A program made the translations under genes and the position numbers. Positions 5,552 through 9,597 of a DNA stretch of 9,597 nt are shown in pieces (within the stretch, counting starts at the first letter, position 1; each line of letters starts with the position of its first letter). The notes under the pieces were generated by a model that was not told where the DNA came from, made no database searches, and saw nothing but the letters and a program-made list of their open reading frames with translations. Source of the DNA: Micavibrio sp. UBA2020 (GTDB lineage Bacteria > Pseudomonadota > Alphaproteobacteria > Micavibrionales > UBA2020); NCBI GenBank assembly GCA_002334985.1, contig DDBY01000067.1, positions 5,075 through 14,671 on the forward strand, given 5' to 3'.

Positions 5552-5618
5552 CTTGGAAATGCGGACTCTGGTAAAAAAGTCGGGAAATATGGAATCAGTC
5601 TCACTTTACTCCGCGCAC

Positions 5619-5634
5619 CTACCTGTCTACCTGT
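5619..5634. repeat. Tandem 8-bp duplication at the lipoprotein stop codon
   Basis: CTACCTGT occurs twice in tandem, and the lipoprotein stop codon (TAG on the minus strand, 5629-5627) lies at the junction. A gain or loss of one unit would shift the last codons, so the C-terminus may vary between strains. No function is implied. Confidence 0.5.
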
Positions 5635-6370
5635 GCTTGACGCGAAAATATGAGGGGGTCATAAGCACTCCTCGCTCCTGAAACGAAAGGCTGTTCCAGG
5701 CCTCAATATAGGTCGCGCCAAACGGAGGCATATAATTTTTAACAACATCTTTCGTCACAGGCTCATCTGTCATTTCAATCGTTACCGAATGCAACCTGAC
5801 GCCCGCACCAAAAACCTCTTCGAAACTATCCTTTTCCAGACAAGGCTCAAGAGAAACGCCGCCTTTTGGACTACGGGGGCATTCCTTCAACACCATGAGA
5901 TTTCGTACCGTACGGAAATCCTTCGGGTCGCCGAACGTCACCAGTTTCGGATACAGCTTGGGTTCAATAACCACCGGCTCCGTTTTCTTTTTCGACATTT
6001 CGCGTATGGTGTCTGGGCCAAGCCAGCCGCTACCGGATCCGAAAACATATCCAGCGACGGTGCTGGCATGATCGACACCCAGCCACATCCCCGTCAGTAA
6101 GCCAAACACTACGCCGCGTTGCCCCAGATCCACGACCACGGCCTCTCCCTCGACAGAGCGAGATGCTTTTGCCTCAGGAAAGGGAGATTTAATATATGTC
6201 GCCTTAACCTCACGGACAGCAGAACCCGTTTTGAGTCCTTCAGGCGTTTCAACAGCGATCGTCAGCTTATAACGCCAACTACCGCTTGCGTATGTATCTC
6301 CTCCAAAGAAACAACCGCCAAGTGACAGAATCAGGACAAAGACTAAGGGCAGACAAAGCAGGTACCTCAT
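5627..6370 (-). CDS. Putative outer-membrane lipoprotein of unknown function
   Basis: From the ATG at 6370 the product has 247 residues. A TTG at 6376 (two codons earlier) is the alternative. The N-terminus is a lipoprotein signal: MRY, a hydrophobic core (LLCLPLVFVLILS), and lipobox LGGC with the acylated Cys at residue 20. The +2 residue is Phe, not Asp, so Lol sorting to the outer membrane is expected. The mature part (SGSWRYKLTIAVETPEG and on) looks like a soluble periplasmic beta-rich domain. A hydrophobic glycine-rich stretch near residues 88-108 (GVVFGLLTGMWLG) is probably buried rather than membrane-spanning. I do not recognise the family. A GAGGAG ribosome binding site (6387-6382) lies within the last rsmB codons, 5 nt from the TTG and 11 nt from the ATG, so expression is coupled to rsmB. 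Four hand-counted 60-nt lines give 42, 62, 45 and 50% G+C, against 60% in a counted rsmB line, which hints at a different origin. Confidence 0.85.
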   Translation of the reverse strand: MRYLLCLPLVFVLILSLGGCFFGGDTYASGSWRYKLTIAVETPEGLKTGSAVREVKATYIKSPFPEAKASRSVEGEAVVVDLGQRGVVFGLLTGMWLGVDHASTVAGYVFGSGSGWLGPDTIREMSKKKTEPVVIEPKLYPKLVTFGDPKDFRTVRNLMVLKECPRSPKGGVSLEPCLEKDSFEEVFGAGVRLHSVTIEMTDEPVTKDVVKNYMPPFGATYIEAWNSLSFQERGVLMTPSYFRVKHR

Positions 6371-6377
6371 TCTCAAA

Positions 6378-7715
6378 TTAACTCCTCACAAACCGTACCG
6401 CATAAAAACCATCAATACCGCCGTATTCGCGCCAGTGATGCGGCAGGGCGCGCAGCTCGCCGCGGGGCGTGAGCATCGCGTTAATGCCCGCAACCTCGCC
6501 TGCGCGAATGGGGGACAGCGCCGCACCCGCATCCTGCGCAAGCAGCCAGTCGGTTTGCGCTTCGCTTTCCGCCTTCTGCACGGAGCAGGTGCAGTAAAGC
6601 AAGACACCGCCCGGCTTCAGCATTTTCATCGCGTTCAACATCAGACGTTTTTGCAGGGCGGCGAGCTTGTCTTGGTCGCGGATGTCTTTCAGACGCAAAA
6701 CATCGGGCTGATGGCGAATGGTGCCCGTCGCGCTGCACGGCGCATCCAGCAGCACGGCATCGACGGGCGCAGGCGGCATCCATGCCGCGCCGTCTGCAAC
6801 CACACTGGCAGCGGACAGTTTCAGCCGCGCCATATTTTCCTGCAGCCGTTTGAGCCGCGGGGCGGAGCGGTCAAGCGCGATAACATCCGCGCCCATCGCC
6901 GCCAGCTGCGCCGTTTTACCGCCGGGCGCGGCGCAAAGGTCGATAATTTTTTTGCCGCGCATATCGCCGCGGAAATGCGCCGCGATAAATTTGACAGGCA
7001 GCGCGGCCGCGGCGTTTTGTACCCACCACGCGCCGTCGTCAAAACCCGCCAGCCCCGGCACGAAACCGGCAGACGGCAAACGCAGCGAGCCCGTCGGCAA
7101 CAACGTCGCCGCCAGACGCTCCGCCCATAGCGCGGGGTTTTCCTTGACCGTAAAATCAACGGGCGCCTCGCCCAAATTCGCGCCTGCGATATCCAGCGCA
7201 GCTTCAACGCCGTAATCATCCAGCCATTGTTGCCACAGCCAGTCGGGCGTATTGAGACGTCCGGCGTCGCGCGGCTCCAGCTGCGGCAAGCCATCCTGCG
7301 CGATGCGGCGCATGATGGCGTTCACCAATGATTTCTGCCACGCCATACCGCTTTGCGCGGCCAATTCCACCGACGTATTCACCGCGGCATGCGGCGGCAT
7401 TTGCAAAAACGCAATCTGCGCCGCGCCCAGCCTCAGCACATTCAAAAGCTGCGGCGGTTTCAGATTTTCAAGCGGTTCATGCAGCAGCGCCGACAGCGCG
7501 GCATCTATCTGCGGCGCGCGCTTCAAAACCGTCGCGACCAGCAACCGCACGAAGCCGCGGTCGCGGCTTTCCAGCGCGGCGAAATCGTCTTCCGCCTGCG
7601 CATAGGCTTCGTCCAGACTGCGCCGCTGGAAAAAAATATCGTTGAGAATATGAAGCGCAACCCGGCGCGATGCCAGCCCATCCCCCGCCGGTGTTATTTC
7701 CGGCGTGATGTTCAC
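6378..7715 (-). CDS. rsmB: 16S rRNA (cytosine-967 C5) methyltransferase RsmB
   Basis: RsmB uses S-adenosylmethionine to make m5C967 in helix 31 of 16S rRNA, in the cytoplasm. The 445 residues show the two expected parts. Residues ~15-145 form a NusB-like RNA-binding domain (SRRVALHILNDI; AVNTSVELA, 111-119). A Rossmann methyltransferase domain follows, with SAM motif IIDLCAAPGGKTAQL (257-271), acidic ALDRS (280-284), DAPCSATGTIRHQP (324-337, helper C327) and YCTCS (374-378) with catalytic C377. The length and ending (GGIDGFYAVRFVR) are normal for the family. The start codon is GTG at 7715, overlapping the upstream TGA as GTGA; no other in-frame start lies close by. The gene is thus translationally coupled to the chorismate mutase-like gene, and its end carries the ribosome binding site of the lipoprotein gene. 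An RsmF-type relative is less likely given the NusB domain. Confidence 0.95.
   Translation of the reverse strand: MNITPEITPAGDGLASRRVALHILNDIFFQRRSLDEAYAQAEDDFAALESRDRGFVRLLVATVLKRAPQIDAALSALLHEPLENLKPPQLLNVLRLGAAQIAFLQMPPHAAVNTSVELAAQSGMAWQKSLVNAIMRRIAQDGLPQLEPRDAGRLNTPDWLWQQWLDDYGVEAALDIAGANLGEAPVDFTVKENPALWAERLAATLLPTGSLRLPSAGFVPGLAGFDDGAWWVQNAAAALPVKFIAAHFRGDMRGKKIIDLCAAPGGKTAQLAAMGADVIALDRSAPRLKRLQENMARLKLSAASVVADGAAWMPPAPVDAVLLDAPCSATGTIRHQPDVLRLKDIRDQDKLAALQKRLMLNAMKMLKPGGVLLYCTCSVQKAESEAQTDWLLAQDAGAALSPIRAGEVAGINAMLTPRGELRALPHHWREYGGIDGFYAVRFVRS
6382..6387 (-). promoter_or_regulatory. Ribosome binding site of the lipoprotein gene inside rsmB
   Basis: GAGGAG on the minus strand is the strongest Shine-Dalgarno match seen in the window. 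It overlaps the last sense codons of rsmB, just before the TAA. The spacing is 5 nt to a TTG and 11 nt to the ATG, leaving the exact start of the lipoprotein open. Confidence 0.7.
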
Positions 7716-8146
7716 TTGCGGCCGGCTTTCTTGGCAGCTTTCTTGGCAGCTTTTTTGGATTTTTTAGCTGCCGGCTTATCCCCCGCCCCTGCCTTTGCAA
7801 GCAGCGCCTGATGCTTCAGCACTTCTTCTTCGGCGCAGGACTGGTAAATCAGCATGGTATAAAGCGTGCGTACGAAATCGGGGTCAATTCCATAAATAAG
7901 ACCCAGTTTCACCGCATTGTTGCGCACCTCGTTCACCCGCCCGCCAAGGAAGGCCGGAATATCGTGCTTTATCTTGACCTTGGCCACATCACGCACCACA
8001 TCAAAACGGTCGCCCAACAGCTTGAGCAGCTGCGCGTCGATTTTGTCAATCTTGCGGCGATGCTGTTTCAAAACCGAACGCGCCAGCGCGGCTTTGTCCT
8101 GCGGTTTGTTATGGTTATTTGCGGCGGGCAGCGTGCTTTTCTTCAT
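7712..8146 (-). CDS. AroQ-fold chorismate mutase-like protein with Lys/Ala tail
   Basis: The 144-residue product has a three-helix AroQ chorismate mutase type II domain (about 20-115). Aligned by spacing to E. coli chorismate mutase, R30, R47, K58 and R70 take the places of R11, R28, K39 and R51. S103 matches S84, and E107 replaces Q88, as in the yeast enzyme. D48 and E52 are not kept (L67, V71); the R-V pair resembles the PchB-like subgroup. The activity could be chorismate to prephenate, isochorismate lysis, or none. Residues 124-144 are a basic tail, 10 Lys and 7 Ala in 21 residues with AAKK repeats, as in histone H1-like proteins, probably binding nucleic acid. The ATG at 8146 has AGAG 7 nt upstream; a TTG at 8152 is an alternative. 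The gene overlaps rsmB by GTGA and is divergent from the M16 gene. The fold is confident; the function is not. Confidence 0.82.
   Translation of the reverse strand: MKKSTLPAANNHNKPQDKAALARSVLKQHRRKIDKIDAQLLKLLGDRFDVVRDVAKVKIKHDIPAFLGGRVNEVRNNAVKLGLIYGIDPDFVRTLYTMLIYQSCAEEEVLKHQALLAKAGAGDKPAAKKSKKAAKKAAKKAGRK
7727..7750. repeat. Two perfect tandem 12-bp repeats encoding AAKK units
   Basis: TTTCTTGGCAGC occurs twice head to tail, followed by a degenerate third copy (TTTTTTGGATTT). On the minus strand each perfect unit encodes Ala-Ala-Lys-Lys in the basic tail of the chorismate mutase-like protein. Because the unit is a multiple of three, slippage would change tail length without breaking the frame. 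Confidence 0.7.
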
Positions 8147-8173
8147 CTTCAATCTCTGTTAAACAATGGGCGT

Positions 8174-8179
8174 CATAAT
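8174..8179 (+). promoter_or_regulatory. Possible -10 box of the M16 peptidase gene
   Basis: CATAAT matches 5 of 6 bases of the -10 consensus and would give a leader of about 36 nt. No -35 hexamer is seen at the proper distance, and a -35 would fall in the divergent gene's leader. This is a weak call in the 75-nt divergent intergenic region. Confidence 0.2.
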
Positions 8180-8221
8180 CTTCAGTCTAGCACCGATAAC
8201 GTCCAACAATAAAGGTTGCTG

Positions 8222-9571
8222 ATGCGTCTTTTGGGGTGTGTATTCATTATTGCTCTCGCCTTGCTGCTGCCGGTATCGCCCGCAGCGGCGGAGAAGATTT
8301 TCAATGCCGAGAGCTTCACGCTCGACAACGGCCTCAAGGTTGTGGTCATTCCCAACCACCGCGCGCCGGTGGTCACGCACATGATATGGTACAAATTCGG
8401 CGGCGCGGACGAAACGCCGGGCAAATCGGGCATCGCCCATTTCCTCGAACACCTGATGTTCAAGGGTACACCCAAGGTGCCGGACGGACAGTTCTCCCGC
8501 ATTGTCAAAAAACTGGGCGGCAACGATAACGCCTTCACTTCGCAGGATTTCACGGCCTATTACCAAAACGTGCCGCGCATGCATCTGGAGCGCGTGATGG
8601 AAATGGAAGCCGACCGGATGAAAAACCTGACCCTGCGCGAAGAAGAAGTCGCATCGGAACGTCAGGTGATTATCGAAGAGCGCCGCCTGCGCGTCGATAG
8701 CCGCCCGCAGGCAAAATTTCAGGAACAATTGATGAGCACCCTGTTCATCAACCACCCCTATGGCGTGCCGGTCATTGGCTGGCTGCACGAAATGCGCGAG
8801 CTGACGCGCGATGATGCGTTTGAACAATACGACGCATGGTATGCGCCGAATAACGCCATTCTTATTGTTTCCGGCGATGTCACGGCGAAGGAGCTGGAGC
8901 CGCTGGCCAAAAAATACTACGGCCCCATCGCCGCGCAAAGCGTACCGGAGCGTAAACGCACCCGCCCCGCCCCCATCATCGCCGCCCCGCGTCTGGTGAT
9001 GGAAGACGCGCGCATCGGCCAGCCCGTTATCATGAAAACATGGCGCGCCGCGCGCGGCGACGATGCCCTTGATATGCTGTCGGAAATCCTCGGCGGCACA
9101 TCGACATCGCGGCTTTACAAACGGCTGGTGGTGGAGCGTAAACTCGCCATTTCCGCAGGCGCGGGGTATGAGCCGCTGAGCCTGAACGAAACCACGTTTT
9201 CGATTTATGCCACGCCCGCCCCTGGCGTGTCGCTCGGCGATCTTGAAGCGGCCATCGGGCAGGAAATTTCCGCACTTCTCGACAAAGGCGTAACGCTGGA
9301 AGAGCTGAACGCCGCCAAAGGCCGCAAACGCGCCAGCCTGACTTATTACCTCGACAGCCTGCAAGGCCCTGCGCTTTTGTTCGGCCGCGTGCTGACCAGC
9401 GGCTTTGGCGTCGATTACGTTGAAAACATCGTGAACCGCCTCGAAAAACTCACTATCGAAGACGTGGCGCAATCGGCGAGCACGCTGTTCAAGAACGACG
9501 ACTTTCCGGTGACGGGCATTTTGATGCCCAAGGCACCGCCCGCGCCAAAAACCGAAAAACCCGCACCACAG
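8222..9571 (+). CDS. M16 family zinc peptidase precursor, 3' end cut by adapter
   Basis: This is a pitrilysin/MPP-type metallopeptidase exported to the periplasm. Residues 1-23 are a signal peptide (MRLLGCVFIIALALLLPVSPAAA, likely cleaved before EKIF). The inverted zinc motif HFLEH (73-77) supplies H73 and H77 with E76 as base. The third ligand is a Glu in IIEERR (E152/E153), about 76 residues later. GKSGIAHFLEHLMFKGT and GGTSTSRLYKRL (291-302, start of the second M16 domain) are typical. The 450 residues reach a Pro/Lys-rich tail (PKAPPAPKTEKPAPQ) with no stop before the adapter, so only a short C-terminus is probably missing; many alphaproteobacteria carry a second M16 gene next. The start at 8222 has AAAGG 6 nt upstream. 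It is the only plus-strand gene and diverges from the chorismate mutase-like gene. Residues read past 9571 (RSEERRVG) are artefact and must not be annotated. Confidence 0.93.
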
Positions 9572-9597
9572 AGATCGGAAGAGCGCCGTGTGGGGAA
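9572..9597 (+). other. Illumina adapter read-through (assembly artefact)
   Basis: The final 26 bases begin AGATCGGAAGAGCG and match the universal TruSeq-type adapter at 24 of 26 positions. The differences are C for T at 9586 and G for A at 9592. The match begins abruptly inside an open frame and runs to the last base. In the M16 frame it reads RSEERRVG, the start of the RSEERRVGKEC peptide known as adapter contamination in protein databases. Bases after 9571 are not part of the genome. Confidence 0.95.

Noticed and set aside
8159..9472. 437-codon open frame on the minus strand opposite the M16 gene
   Set aside because: It is fully antisense to a gene with a signal peptide, HxxEH motif and family-typical residues throughout; its translation has no recognisable domain and is typical of the open antisense frames of high-G+C genes.

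Overview
The window looks like a contig end from an alphaproteobacterium, probably an uncultured one recovered by shotgun assembly. The evidence is high-G+C coding (about 60% in the one core-gene line counted) with a run of family-typical genes: a chorismate mutase-like protein, rsmB, rpe, a heparinase II/III-type protein, rlmE and a periplasmic M16 peptidase. I cannot fix the order or genus from sequence alone. All genes but the last lie on the minus strand, and coding is nearly continuous. There is no gene-free stretch above 300 bases, no tRNA or rRNA gene, no CRISPR array and no recognisable insertion sequence.

In transcription order on the minus strand, starting near 8146: an AroQ-fold chorismate mutase-like gene with a lysine/alanine tail overlaps rsmB (16S rRNA m5C967 methyltransferase) by 4 nt. 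rsmB runs into a small lipoprotein gene whose ribosome binding site lies inside the rsmB 3' end. Next comes rpe with its own extended -10 promoter placed so that transcription should begin at the start codon (leaderless), and then the heparinase II/III-like gene. Finding rsmB, rpe and heparinase together is typical of alphaproteobacteria, where I would expect purH next.

Instead of purH, bases 391-3073 hold four genes I cannot name. They are a protein-glutaminase-like deamidase (Cys-His-Asp signature, no signal peptide), a 71-residue protein, a protein with two C-terminal membrane segments, and an HExxH putative zinc peptidase. rlmE (23S rRNA Um2552 methyltransferase) follows 5 nt later and runs off the left edge. 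The deamidase-like and peptidase-like pair is the best candidate here for an undescribed system, but its function is inference.

The plus-strand gene at the right is an M16 zinc peptidase precursor. The last 26 bases of the window are not biological: they match an Illumina adapter at 24 of 26 positions and translate in the M16 frame to RSEERRVG, a known artefact peptide. Genomic sequence therefore ends at 9571. Two promoters (for the deamidase-like gene and for rpe) share the same unusual geometry: an extended -10 whose last base is 6 nt from the ATG, no Shine-Dalgarno sequence, and an inverted repeat where the -35 would lie.
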